A stretch of DNA of 36,414 bases from an uncultured Clostridia bacterium (GTDB lineage Bacteria; Bacillota; Clostridia; TANB77; CAG-508): NCBI GenBank assembly GCA_947631185.1, contig CANRKJ010000025.1, forward strand, positions 1 to 36,414, in the 5' to 3' direction. The notes under the pieces are model-generated. The model was not told the DNA's origin, ran no database searches, and saw only the letters and a list, made by a program, of their open reading frames with translations. The position numbers were made by a program, and so were the translations under genes. This document shows, piece after piece, positions 1 to 7,702 of the stretch (positions are counted from its first letter, which is position 1; every line of letters starts with the position of its first letter).

Positions 1-279
1 AAGCCAAGTAAAAAACCAGCTCCAAAAAATGAAGTAGAAGAAGATGACGATATATTTGGAGACGACTTTGATTTTGAGGATGAAGAAGAAACAAAGTCAA
101 GTAAAAAAACAGCTCCAAAAAATGAAGTAGAAGAAGATGACGATATATTTGGAGACGACTTTGATTTTGAAGACGAAGAAGAAACAAAGCCAAGTAAAAA
201 ACCAGCTCCAAAAAATGAAGTAGAAGAAGATGACGATATATTTGGAGACGACTTTGATTTTGAGGATGAAGAAGAAGAA
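1..279 (+). repeat. In-frame tandem repeat, three 93-bp units
   Basis: Units at 1-93, 94-186 and 187-279 each encode 31 residues of the pattern K-P/S-S-K-K-x-A-P-K-N-E-V followed by EEDDDIFGDDFDFEDEEE. The copies differ at only a handful of bases, so they arose or were homogenised recently. The array may extend upstream of the window. Confidence 0.95.
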
Positions 280-1755
280 AAACCAAATAAAATAGCAGGA
301 AAAGAAAATTCAGATGATACCTTTGGTACAATACCAGGGATAGACGAATTGGATGATATAGATGATGATAATGATATAGAATCTAATAAAAATAATACTT
401 TGAATGATGAAGAAGATGATTTAGGTATAATTCCAGGATTAGATGAATTAGACGATATAGATGATGACATTAAAAGTTCAAAAATAAAAGAGAATACTGG
501 AAAAGATAATAAATCATTAAACAAAAAAGAAGATGATGTATATGATAGTCTAAATAACATAGATGAATTAGACGATTTTGATGACTTTGATAATTTTGAA
601 GATGATGAAGAATTATCAGAAACTTCAAATAATAATGCTCAAGAAGGTAAAAAATCTAACACTTCTAAAAATAATTTTAATGAAAGTAACAAAGAAGATT
701 CAATAGAAGAAGATGAAGATTTATTTGAAGAAACTGGAAATATATCTAGTTTAGATGATATAGATGATGATGATATGTTCGATATTGATTCTGATGATGA
801 TATAGATTCAAATTCAGGTGATAATTCAGTAGAGAGTATAAAACCTAAAATAAATTATTCGATGTCTGAGCTAAATAAATTATTAACTAAAGATAAAAAA
901 ATAGTTAACTTTATTGGAACTTCTAAAAATGGAACGTCATTTTTAGTTAATAACTTAGCAAAATTATTTTCTTCAATAGGAGTAAATACAGCTATATTAG
1001 ATTTAACTAAAAATAGAAATTCATATTATGTTTATACAAATAGTGATGAAAAATTAGTGGATTTAGCACGTACTTGTTTTGATAAGTTAGAAAAAGGATA
1101 TGCAGAGGGTATAAGAGCAGATAAAAATTTAACAATTTATACTACTTTACCAAATAATACAAAGAAATATGAGAATTCTGAGACTATTCTTTCAACTTTA
1201 GTTCAAAATCATACTTTAATTTTATTGGATTGTGATTATGATACTGACTTTTCATATTTTGCTATGTGTCAAGAATTATATTTGGTACAGAGTATGGATA
1301 TACTAACAATGCAACCCCTAGCAACATTTTTAAGAGAATTGCAATTAAAAAATATATTAGAACCAGAAAAACTTAGAGTGGTTATAAATAAAGAAATAAA
1401 AGTAAGAGATTTAACTCCAAAAGTTATTATTAGAGCTTTATCTAGATACAAAAATCCAGATATATCAGTAGGACCTGTTACTTTATTTAATAATGAATTA
1501 GTTCAAGCTTGTAGTATTCCGTTTGAAGATAATACTTATTCAAAATATTTAGAATCCATGGTAAACTGTGAAATTTCTTTAAGTGGATATTCAAAAGCTT
1601 TTATGGCAAAATTAAAAAATTTAGGAGAAATGGTATATCCGTTAAATAGTAGACCATCTTATTCAAGTACACCTATTACACAAGATTATAGTGCTTCAAA
1701 TAATTTTTCAAATAATATGAACAAAACTTTAAAACAAATGAAGAAAAAATTCTAA
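1..1755 (+). CDS. Acidic-repeat protein with degenerate MinD/CpaE-like P-loop domain (5' partial)
   Basis: The reading frame is open from base 1, so the true start lies upstream; 584 residues are visible. The first 93 residues are three copies of a 31-residue acidic unit. More Asp/Glu-rich text follows to about residue 280, including two copies of IPGxDELDDIDDD and further DELDD/LDDIDDD blocks; this part is probably disordered. From about residue 293 a globular domain resembles MinD/ParA/CpaE ATPases: a beta strand into GTSKNGTS, then a FLVNNLAKLFSSIG helix, an ILDLT strand, and LILLDCDYDTD in the Walker B-like position. The Walker A is degenerate: compared with GKGGxGKT, both usual lysines are replaced. 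I infer it binds nucleotide weakly or not at all and acts as a scaffold. The stop lies 19 bases before the next gene, so the two are probably cotranscribed. Function unknown. Confidence 0.8.
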   Translation, partial: KPSKKPAPKNEVEEDDDIFGDDFDFEDEEETKSSKKTAPKNEVEEDDDIFGDDFDFEDEEETKPSKKPAPKNEVEEDDDIFGDDFDFEDEEEEKPNKIAGKENSDDTFGTIPGIDELDDIDDDNDIESNKNNTLNDEEDDLGIIPGLDELDDIDDDIKSSKIKENTGKDNKSLNKKEDDVYDSLNNIDELDDFDDFDNFEDDEELSETSNNNAQEGKKSNTSKNNFNESNKEDSIEEDEDLFEETGNISSLDDIDDDDMFDIDSDDDIDSNSGDNSVESIKPKINYSMSELNKLLTKDKKIVNFIGTSKNGTSFLVNNLAKLFSSIGVNTAILDLTKNRNSYYVYTNSDEKLVDLARTCFDKLEKGYAEGIRADKNLTIYTTLPNNTKKYENSETILSTLVQNHTLILLDCDYDTDFSYFAMCQELYLVQSMDILTMQPLATFLRELQLKNILEPEKLRVVINKEIKVRDLTPKVIIRALSRYKNPDISVGPVTLFNNELVQACSIPFEDNTYSKYLESMVNCEISLSGYSKAFMAKLKNLGEMVYPLNSRPSYSSTPITQDYSASNNFSNNMNKTLKQMKKKF

Positions 1756-1774
1756 TATTAAAGAGGTGAAAAAT

Positions 1775-2869
1775 TTGTCTTTTGTATTATTTATAATTAC
1801 ATTAATTTTAATTGGTTTAATAATAATTTTAATTGTATTTAATCGTGTAATTAAACAAAAATTGTCTGAAATTGAAAGAATTAATAAAAATGTTAAAAAA
1901 AGGATTTCAACAGTAAGAGATTTTTTGAAGATTGCAGGCGAAGAAATTTCTGTAGATGAAAAATTAAGAAAAATCAATGAAATTATAATGGAAACATATG
2001 ATATAAAATATTCAACTATAGTAGTTTTTGATGGTGCTGAATATGTAATAAGAACATCAAATGTTGATCCAAAACATTATGATGTTTTAGCTAATTTGCA
2101 TAATGAAGAAATATTTCAAGATAGTGTTGCTTCAGCTACACCAAAATATGTAACAATAGATAATGATAATGAAAAATTACCATATCAAAAAGTTGAATTA
2201 GGAAGAGCAAAGTCAGCTATGTTTTTCCCACTTTATATAGATAATGTTTATATTGGTTATTGGATTATTGAAAGCGGAAAAATGCATGCTTTTGAAGATT
2301 TGGATACTACAGTTATAGAAGTAGTGAAAGATGATATTATTTCATTACTTCAAACAGTATCATATCAAGATACAATTGAAAATATAGTAAGAGTAGATCA
2401 ATTCACAGGTTTAAAATCAGCAGAATATTTATTTGGAGAAGGAAAGAAAATTATTGATTCATATGATACTTCAGCTGTTTGTATGTTTAGAATTGCAAAT
2501 ATAGAAGAAATAAATGAAACCACTAGTAGAAGTATTGGAAATGAAATTATAACAGAGGTTAGTAAGATTGTAGAATCTAAAATGTCAGATAATTATATTT
2601 TTGTAAGATATATGGGACCAAAATTTTTAATTGTTTTTTCAGGTGTTGAAGAAGGTAGTTTAGAAGAATTTGTATCAGATATTAAACAAGAATTAGAAGA
2701 ATTGGAAATTATTGAAGATGATGGTGAATATGAGTATACAGCAACACCTAGAATGAATTTTGTTATTTCAACATATTATAAAGGAACAGCTCTTGAAAAC
2801 TTAACAAAAAAATTGGAAGAATATATTGACTCAGCTCCAAAAAGCGAAAATCAAATTAATTATATATAG
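1775..2869 (+). CDS. Membrane-anchored GAF protein with degenerate GGDEF domain
   Basis: About 364 residues. I place the start at TTG 1775 because GAGGTG (1763-1768) sits 6 bases upstream; the GTG at 1766 lies inside that ribosome-binding site. Residues 2-20 form one transmembrane segment. A coiled linker leads to a GAF-like domain (about 50-195). A GGDEF-like fold follows, opened by DQFTGLKSAEYL, which matches the DxLTGLxNRxxx hallmark. The GG[D/E]EF signature is replaced by YMGPKF, so cyclic-di-GMP synthesis is very unlikely. Known degenerate GGDEF proteins act as sensors, nucleotide-binding domains or phosphodiesterase partners. I infer a membrane sensor or scaffold working with the upstream MinD-like protein, from operon position only. 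Confidence 0.75.
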   Translation: MSFVLFIITLILIGLIIILIVFNRVIKQKLSEIERINKNVKKRISTVRDFLKIAGEEISVDEKLRKINEIIMETYDIKYSTIVVFDGAEYVIRTSNVDPKHYDVLANLHNEEIFQDSVASATPKYVTIDNDNEKLPYQKVELGRAKSAMFFPLYIDNVYIGYWIIESGKMHAFEDLDTTVIEVVKDDIISLLQTVSYQDTIENIVRVDQFTGLKSAEYLFGEGKKIIDSYDTSAVCMFRIANIEEINETTSRSIGNEIITEVSKIVESKMSDNYIFVRYMGPKFLIVFSGVEEGSLEEFVSDIKQELEELEIIEDDGEYEYTATPRMNFVISTYYKGTALENLTKKLEEYIDSAPKSENQINYI

Positions 2870-2878
2870 GAGGTAAGT

Positions 2879-3133
2879 ATGGCTAGTGATAAAACAATGA
2901 GTTTTAATGTAGAAAAGGATAAAACTTCAAAAACTAAAGAAATTTTAAAAGAAGTATATAAAGCATTAGTAGAAAAAGGATATAATCCAATAAATCAAAT
3001 AGTGGGATATATATTATCTGGTGATCCAACATATATTACGAGTCATAATGACGCCAGAAATCTCATAAGAAAAGTGGAGAGAGATGAATTATTGGAAAAT
3101 ATGGTTAAGTTTTATATTGGATTAGAGGAATAA
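2879..3133 (+). CDS. ireB: IreB family regulatory phosphoprotein (DUF965)
   Basis: 84 residues, the full length of this family. The N-terminal DKTMSF matches the conserved DETxxF that carries the threonine phosphorylated by the Ser/Thr kinase IreK in Enterococcus; the body ([28 protein letters not shown]) matches the family core. IreB is known to dampen cephalosporin resistance downstream of that kinase. AGGAGG lies 7 bases before the ATG. The stop overlaps the ruvX start by one base (TAATG), indicating translational coupling. In many Firmicutes the order is alaS-ireB-ruvX; here alaS is about 30 kb away, so that linkage is broken. Confidence 0.93.
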   Translation: MASDKTMSFNVEKDKTSKTKEILKEVYKALVEKGYNPINQIVGYILSGDPTYITSHNDARNLIRKVERDELLENMVKFYIGLEE

Positions 3134-3549
3134 TGAGAACATTAGGAATTGATTATGGAGATAGTAGAGTTGGAATTGCAATAACAGATGCATTGGGCTA
3201 TACTGCTCAGGGATTAGAAACAATTACACATAATGGAAATGATAAAATATTATTAAAAAGGTTAGATGAAATATTGTCATTGTATGATATAGATACAATT
3301 GTTGTGGGTATGCCATATAATATGGATGGTACTAAAACTATAAGAGCTGAAGTAACTGAAAAATTTATACACAAATTAAAATGTAAATATAATAAATTAA
3401 AAATAGTTACTATAGATGAAAGACTAACAACAGTGGCCGCGCATAAAACAATGAATTTCTTAGATGTTAATAAGAAAAAAAAGCGAAGTATTGTTGATAC
3501 AATTTCTGCTGTATATATTTTAGAAATGTATATTAATAAAAAAATATAA
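3133..3549 (+). CDS. ruvX: Putative pre-16S rRNA nuclease / Holliday junction resolvase-like protein RuvX (YqgF)
   Basis: 138 residues, normal for the YqgF family. RNase H-fold motifs are in order: the N-terminal GIDYGDSRVGIA with catalytic Asp7, the VVGMPYNMDGT turn, the TIDERLTTVAA motif with its acidic residue, and a C-terminal DTISAVYILEMY helix carrying the last carboxylate. The family is essential in several bacteria and is proposed to process pre-16S rRNA 5' ends or cut Holliday junctions. It is coupled to ireB by a one-base overlap, and GAGGA just upstream serves as ribosome-binding site. Confidence 0.95.
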   Translation: MRTLGIDYGDSRVGIAITDALGYTAQGLETITHNGNDKILLKRLDEILSLYDIDTIVVGMPYNMDGTKTIRAEVTEKFIHKLKCKYNKLKIVTIDERLTTVAAHKTMNFLDVNKKKKRSIVDTISAVYILEMYINKKI

Positions 3550-3651
3550 ATTATATTGAAATTATTTTTATTATAATATATAGTAATTAATAATTAAATC
3601 GATTTTAATATTATTTTTATAGATAAATTTTTTGAAAGGAGAAATAGATTA

Positions 3652-3954
3652 ATGGATGATGATTTAGATTTTGACGAGGATAGCAATATCATAATATTAA
3701 ATGATGAAAATGGAAATGAAATTAAATTTGAATTTTTGGATTTAATTCCATTAGATGATGAAGAATACGTTGTTTTACTTCCTGTTATAGAAGAAGGCGA
3801 GGAAGATGATGGAGAAGTAGTTATATTAAAACTAGAAGAATCAGATTCTGATACAGAAGAATCTTATGTTAGTGTTGATAATGAAGAAACACTTAACAAG
3901 GTTTTTCAAATTTTTAAAGAAAAATTTAAGGATGAATTTAATTTTGAAGATTAA
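3652..3954 (+). CDS. DUF1292 domain-containing protein
   Basis: 100 residues, very acidic. The core IIILNDENGNEIKFEFLDLI...EYVVLLPV...GEVVILKLEES is typical of DUF1292 (YrzB-like) proteins, which commonly sit next to ireB and ruvX in Firmicutes. Function is unknown in the family. AAAGGAG precedes the ATG. A clear terminator follows directly, so this looks like the last gene of the cluster that begins upstream of the window. A 102-bp very AT-rich gap separates it from ruvX; I see no convincing promoter there. Confidence 0.88.
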   Translation: MDDDLDFDEDSNIIILNDENGNEIKFEFLDLIPLDDEEYVVLLPVIEEGEEDDGEVVILKLEESDSDTEESYVSVDNEETLNKVFQIFKEKFKDEFNFED

Positions 3955-4010
3955 AAAAAGACCTATTTGAGGTAAATTTACAAAAAGTTTGCTTCAATGG
4001 GTCTTTTTTA
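3953..4010 (+). terminator. Rho-independent terminator after the DUF1292 gene
   Basis: An A-rich AAAAAAAGACCTATTTGA arm pairs imperfectly with TCAATGGGTCTTTTTT (3994-4009), ending in a T run. The hairpin begins at the DUF1292 stop codon. Confidence 0.75.
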
Positions 4011-4200
4011 TTCATTAGGAAAGTCCTCTGTAGAAAAGCATTATACATAATTTTTGTCAAACTTTATACATAAAAATTTAACATTGACTTTGCAATATAT
4101 TTTAATAATATGACATAAGAAAAAGTACACTAATTATGAATTATTTTATATCATATTTACTTTGGTAAAAAATACTAATATATTTTTATATATAGGTATA

Positions 4201-4229
4201 TTGAATTTTGATTTTTTATATGTTAAAAT
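4201..4229 (+). promoter_or_regulatory. Sigma-A-type promoter for the small membrane protein
   Basis: TTGAAT (4201-4206), 17-bp spacer, TAAAAT (4224-4229), leaving a short leader before the ribosome-binding site GGGAGGG. A second candidate, TTGACT (4084) -16- TAATAT (4106), lies farther upstream in the 3955-4252 gap, which holds nothing else I can recognise. Confidence 0.6.
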
Positions 4230-4252
4230 TGTCGATATAGGGAGGGATACAA

Positions 4253-4723
4253 ATGACAAGTTATTTAATTACAATATTTGGAATTATTTTTTGGTTTTTT
4301 AGAATACTTATTACTTATTTTGCAACAACTGGTCAAAGTTTTATATGTCAGCCATTAAATGTTACATTTGAAATCGCTGTTTTATTCCTTACTGTTCCAT
4401 GTTTTGTTTTAATTTTAAAAAGAAGTTTGGTTGGTGCCACTTTTTATTTAGGTATATATGGAGCTTATTTTGGAACAGCTTTATATAATACATTTTTAAA
4501 TTATGGAATCGATGAAAATGGTATTGGAATGGTTAGTGGAGTAAATTTAATAGTTTCTGTTATAGGAATTATAATACCTTTATTAACATTTCTTGATATT
4601 TTATTTAATAAAAATAGAAAAAATATATTAAAAGATAAGGAATCTGATTGGTATTATAAAAACGATAAGTATGATAGAGAATTTGATGAAAGAGCAGATA
4701 GAAATCAATATAAAATAAGATAA
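4253..4723 (+). CDS. Unrecognised four-segment membrane protein with charged C-terminal tail
   Basis: 156 residues with about four hydrophobic segments (roughly 5-25, 38-56, 62-82 and 92-115). A strongly charged, Tyr/Asp-rich tail of about 40 residues follows (KDKESDWYYKNDKYDREFDERADRN in part), probably cytoplasmic. No family is recognised with confidence. It has its own promoter and a strong terminator, so it is a monocistronic gene. GGGAGGG lies 6 bases upstream of the ATG. Overall pattern resembles small membrane proteins of unknown function common in Clostridia. Confidence 0.7.
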   Translation: MTSYLITIFGIIFWFFRILITYFATTGQSFICQPLNVTFEIAVLFLTVPCFVLILKRSLVGATFYLGIYGAYFGTALYNTFLNYGIDENGIGMVSGVNLIVSVIGIIIPLLTFLDILFNKNRKNILKDKESDWYYKNDKYDREFDERADRNQYKIR

Positions 4724-4731
4724 TATAAAAT

Positions 4732-4768
4732 AAAAAAGAATGATTCAAGATTGAATCATTCTTTTTTA
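4732..4768 (+). terminator. Strong Rho-independent terminator
   Basis: Near-perfect inverted repeat AAAAAAGAATGATTCA / TTGAATCATTCTTTTTT with a very short loop and T-run. The A-rich 5' side means it could also act on the minus strand. Confidence 0.85.
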
Positions 4769-4772
4769 TTTT

Positions 4773-4807
4773 ATAGGAAATTAATCCTTTCCTATTTGTT
4801 CTTTTTG
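4773..4807. repeat. Short palindromic element, probable deletion derivative of the element at 25891-26055
   Basis: ATAGGAAA (4773-4780) pairs with TTTCCTAT (4788-4795) around a TTAATCC loop, then runs into TTTGTTC. The left part matches the first hairpin of the element at 25891 (ATAGGAAAGTAATCC), and the right part resembles its far end (TTTCCGATTTGTTC, 26038-26051), as if the middle were deleted. Confidence 0.6.
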
Positions 4808-4842
4808 GAAAGAGTTCTAAATTCCTAGTTTGCAAATTTTTA

Positions 4843-4871
4843 TTGTTTTTTTTATTATCATAAAGTATAAT
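4843..4871 (+). promoter_or_regulatory. Sigma-A-type promoter for the 4962-7364 gene run
   Basis: TTGTTT (4843-4848), 17-bp spacer, TATAAT (4866-4871). The predicted start near 4878 leaves a leader of about 85 bases with no obvious structure. Confidence 0.6.
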
Positions 4872-4961
4872 GTTTATAAAAAGTTTGCTTTGTATAACTT
4901 AGTATGTCAAGTAAATAATTACAGGAATATTAGTATTAGTGTCGAAAAGTGAGGATTAGAA

Positions 4962-5744
4962 ATGGAAGAATATTTAGACTTTGCAAAAGATATTGCATAT
5001 CAAGCAGGTAAAATAATGATTAAATACTTTAATCAAAATAATGGTGCTAGTTATAAAGGAGATAAAACAATTGTAACTATTGCTGATACAGAAATTAATT
5101 CATATTTAATTAAAAGAGTAAAAGAAAAATATCCTGAACATAGTGTAGATGGCGAAGAAGAACAATTTGGTAAAAGTAATTTTGTGTGGGTATGTGATCC
5201 AGTTGATGGAACAGCTATGTATGCTAGACATATACCGGTAGCGGTATTTTCCTTAGCATTAGTAATTGATGGCGTTCCAAATGTTGGAGTAGTTTATGAT
5301 CCTTTTACAGATAGTTTATATACAGCTATCAAAGGAAAAGGTGCTTATAAAAATAATGAAAAAATATCTGTAAATGATTATACTATAGATGATATGAAAA
5401 CAGTATGTCATTATGATTTATGGCCTGAAGCAGAGTATAATATATCTAATGTAATACAAGAGTTAGAACATAAGGCTTATTTTGTTGGAATAGGAAGTGT
5501 TATAAGAGCTTGTATGTGTGTTGCTTCTGGAGATTTTACACTTGCAATTTTTCCAGGTACTAAACATAAAAATTGTGATATTGCAGCAGCTAAAGTAATA
5601 GTTGAAGAAGCTGGCGGAAAAGTAACTGATTTATTTGGAAATGAACAAAGATATGACCAAAGCATAAACGGTGCAATAATAAGTAATGGAAAAGTACATG
5701 ATGAAACTGTTAATACAATAAAAAAATATCTTATTGAGGAGTAG
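4962..5744 (+). CDS. Inositol monophosphatase family phosphatase
   Basis: 260 residues, normal for the FIG/IMPase superfamily of Mg-dependent, lithium-sensitive phosphatases. Metal-site motifs are present: DGEEEQ (about 63-68), DPVDGTA (about 79-85), and NCDIAAAKVIVEEAGG near residue 208, which replaces the usual WDxAAG but keeps the metal-binding Asp. The substrate cannot be read from sequence; inositol-1-phosphate, histidinol-phosphate and 3'-phosphoadenosine-5'-phosphate enzymes share this fold. GAGGA precedes the ATG. The gene ends three bases before cutA, so the two are cotranscribed. Confidence 0.88.
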   Translation: MEEYLDFAKDIAYQAGKIMIKYFNQNNGASYKGDKTIVTIADTEINSYLIKRVKEKYPEHSVDGEEEQFGKSNFVWVCDPVDGTAMYARHIPVAVFSLALVIDGVPNVGVVYDPFTDSLYTAIKGKGAYKNNEKISVNDYTIDDMKTVCHYDLWPEAEYNISNVIQELEHKAYFVGIGSVIRACMCVASGDFTLAIFPGTKHKNCDIAAAKVIVEEAGGKVTDLFGNEQRYDQSINGAIISNGKVHDETVNTIKKYLIEE

Positions 5745-5747
5745 ATT

Positions 5748-6062
5748 ATGGATAAATATATAATAGTTACAACATTATGTGATAAAGAAAAAATAGCAAA
5801 TAAAATAATAGATACATTACTTGAAAAAAGATTAGTAGCTGGAAGTCAAGTTATTAAAGTTAATTCTAAATATTGTTGGAATAATAAATTAGAAGAATGT
5901 AGTGAATACAAATTAGAGTTTAGAACAAAAGAGAGCAAATTTACTGAAATCGAGAACGAAATAAAGAAAATACATAATTATGAAGTTGCTGAAATTTCAA
6001 GTTTTGAAATAAAAAATGCAAGTAAAGAATTTTTATATTGGATAGATGAAAATATAAAATAA
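5748..6062 (+). CDS. cutA: CutA-like divalent-cation tolerance protein
   Basis: 104 residues, the family length. It opens with the IIVTTLCDKEKIANKIIDTLLEKRLVA pattern, followed by YCWNNKLEE and EYKLEFRTKESK strands, then the HNYEVAEISSFEI segment that matches the conserved HPYExPEI region. CutA forms trimers of ferredoxin-like fold and is linked to copper tolerance, though its biochemical role is uncertain. Ribosome-binding site GAGGAG lies within the end of the preceding gene. Confidence 0.9.
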   Translation: MDKYIIVTTLCDKEKIANKIIDTLLEKRLVAGSQVIKVNSKYCWNNKLEECSEYKLEFRTKESKFTEIENEIKKIHNYEVAEISSFEIKNASKEFLYWIDENIK

Positions 6063-6076
6063 AGGAAGTGATTTAA

Positions 6077-6964
6077 ATGAATAACCAACAAAATTTAACA
6101 AACATCAACTGGTATCCTGGACATATGGCTAAGACAAAGAAAGAAATAATTAATTCTATGCAATTAATTGATGTGGTAATAGAAATATTAGATGCTAGAA
6201 TTCCTTTGGCTAGTAGAAATCCAGATATTCAGAATATAACAAAAAATAAAAAGAAAATAATTCTTTTAAATAAAATAGATTTAGCAAATGAAGTTCAAAC
6301 TCAAAGATGGAAAGAATATTTTTCGAAAGAAGCTGATTATTGTTTATTAACAGATAGCAATTCTGGAAAAGGTATTAATCAAGTTTTAAAGAAAATTGAA
6401 GAACTTATGGAAGAAGATAAGAAAAAAGCAGCTTTAAGAGGAAGAATAAATAAAACAACTAGGGTTATGATTTTAGGAATTCCCAATGTTGGTAAGTCTT
6501 CTTTCATAAATAGAGTAGCAAAAAAGAATAAGTTGGATGTTGCTAATCGTCCTGGTGTTACTCGTAAAAATCAATGGATTAGGATTGGAAAAAATCAGGA
6601 ATTATTAGACACACCAGGAGTTTTATGGCCTAAATTTGAAAATGATGAAGTTTCTTTAAATTTAGCTTTTACTGGTACTATTAAAGACGATATTTTGCAA
6701 ATTACAGAGATTACTTATGAATTACTAAAAAAATTAGAAAAATCATATAAGTTGAATTTATTTGAAAGATATAAAATAACAGATGAAGAATGGAATGAAA
6801 TTAAAGATTTACAAAATCCTATTTATGAATTAATGAAATTAATTGCTAGAAAAAGAGGAGCTTTAGTTTCAGGTGGAAAAGAGGATATAGAAAAAGTTTC
6901 TAGAATGATTTTAGATGATTTTAGAAGTGGAAAAATTGGAAAAATAACATTAGAAGAGGTTTAA
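6077..6964 (+). CDS. rbgA: Ribosome biogenesis GTPase RbgA (YlqF)
   Basis: 295 residues, typical length. It is a circularly permuted GTPase: the G4 motif NKIDL (about 65-69) comes before G1 GIPNVGKSS (about 134-142) and G3 DTPG (about 178-181). The N-terminal NWYPGHMAKT is the RbgA signature. The C-terminal alpha-helical domain present here contacts rRNA. RbgA drives a late step of 50S assembly in Firmicutes. AAAGGAAGTG precedes the ATG, and mrnC follows after four bases. Confidence 0.96.
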   Translation: MNNQQNLTNINWYPGHMAKTKKEIINSMQLIDVVIEILDARIPLASRNPDIQNITKNKKKIILLNKIDLANEVQTQRWKEYFSKEADYCLLTDSNSGKGINQVLKKIEELMEEDKKKAALRGRINKTTRVMILGIPNVGKSSFINRVAKKNKLDVANRPGVTRKNQWIRIGKNQELLDTPGVLWPKFENDEVSLNLAFTGTIKDDILQITEITYELLKKLEKSYKLNLFERYKITDEEWNEIKDLQNPIYELMKLIARKRGALVSGGKEDIEKVSRMILDDFRSGKIGKITLEEV

Positions 6965-6968
6965 GAAT

Positions 6969-7364
6969 ATGGATTTATTTGAAAGAGAAAAAGAAGTATT
7001 AGATGTAAAAATGTTGTCACCACTTGTTTGGGCATATATTGGAGATAGTGTATATGAATTATTTATAAGAACTCATCTTGTAAATTTTTCAAATGCAAAG
7101 CCACATAAATTACATATAGAAACTATAAAATTTGTTAAAGCAGAAAGTCAAGCAAAAATTTTAAATAAAATTTGGGATAATTTAACAGAAGAGGAGCAGG
7201 GAATATTTAAAAGGGGAAGAAATACAGAAAATCATCATCTTCCTAAAAATGGAAATGTAGCTGATTATAGCCATGCAACTGGCTTTGAAGCTCTAATTGG
7301 ATATTTATATTTATCAAAGCAAGATGAAAGATTGAAAGAAATATTAAAATTATGTTGTAGTTAG
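6969..7364 (+). CDS. mrnC: Mini-ribonuclease III
   Basis: 131 residues: an RNase III catalytic domain without a double-stranded RNA-binding domain, as expected for Mini-III. Visible motifs are LSPLVWAYIGDSVYELFIR with acidic Asp26 and Glu30, KRGRNTE, and the C-terminal ATGFEALIGYLYL carrying the second acidic pair. Mini-III trims 23S rRNA ends in 50S precursors, which fits its position directly after the 50S assembly factor rbgA. Confidence 0.95.
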   Translation: MDLFEREKEVLDVKMLSPLVWAYIGDSVYELFIRTHLVNFSNAKPHKLHIETIKFVKAESQAKILNKIWDNLTEEEQGIFKRGRNTENHHLPKNGNVADYSHATGFEALIGYLYLSKQDERLKEILKLCCS

Positions 7365-7402
7365 AAATAAATATTTTTATGAAAAAAAGAGGAGTGATGT
7401 AA

Positions 7403-7465
7403 ATGATATCTTTAATAGCTATTAATATTGGTAAAAAAGTAATGCTAAAATTGAGTATTGACTAA
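7403..7465 (+). CDS. Possible 20-residue small ORF
   Basis: ATG 7403 is preceded by GGAG (7391-7394) at an 8-base spacing and encodes MISLIAINIGKKVMLKLSID before TAA. Its 3' end overlaps the -35 box of the tRNA-Glu promoter. It may be a real small peptide, a remnant of a longer gene or chance. No family recognised. Confidence 0.25.
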   Translation: MISLIAINIGKKVMLKLSID

Positions 7466-7486
7466 AATAAAAAATTATGGTATAAA
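7458..7486 (+). promoter_or_regulatory. Promoter of tRNA-Glu
   Basis: TTGACT (7458-7463), 17-bp spacer, TATAAA (7481-7486) with a TGG extension just upstream of the -10. The predicted start is about 17 bases before the tRNA. Confidence 0.7.
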
Positions 7487-7509
7487 TAAATAGCTGTTTG
7501 AATATATAT

Positions 7510-7584
7510 GGCCCCTTGGTCAAGCGGTTAAGACGCCACCCTCTCAAGGTGGAATCATGGGTTCGATTCCCGTAGGGGTCACCA
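7510..7584 (+). tRNA. tRNA-Glu (anticodon CTC)
   Basis: Full cloverleaf: acceptor GGCCCCT/AGGGGTC, anticodon stem CCACC/GGTGG around loop CTCTCAA, and T arm with GTTCGATTC. CTC at loop positions 34-36 reads GAG. The 3' CCA is encoded. Confidence 0.95.
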
Positions 7585-7588
7585 TTTT

Positions 7589-7625
7589 AGATGAAAAAGT
7601 TAACCCTTTTCATCTTCTTTTATTA
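7589..7625 (+). terminator. Terminator of tRNA-Glu
   Basis: AGATGAAAAAG / CCCTTTTCATCT hairpin with a TTAA loop, followed by a T-rich tail. The remainder of the 7365-7702 gap to the next gene has no further recognisable feature apart from a weak TTGACG at 7658. Confidence 0.75.
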
Positions 7626-7702
7626 TCTTGAATTATTTTAAAAATTATAATATTATATTGACGATTAGATAAATAGTAATTTGTAGAATATTAGGAGAAA
7701 AA

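Noticed and set aside
1-279. CRISPR-like repeat array
   Set aside because: The repeats are contiguous with no spacers, and each is a multiple of three bases in one open frame, so this is a protein repeat.
2400-2800. Active diguanylate cyclase
   Set aside because: The GGDEF signature is replaced by YMGPKF, so the catalytic residues are missing.
4605-4835. Minus-strand gene overlapping the 4253 gene
   Set aside because: It crosses the terminator hairpin at 4732 and reads as low-complexity Tyr/Phe sequence, so it is not credible.
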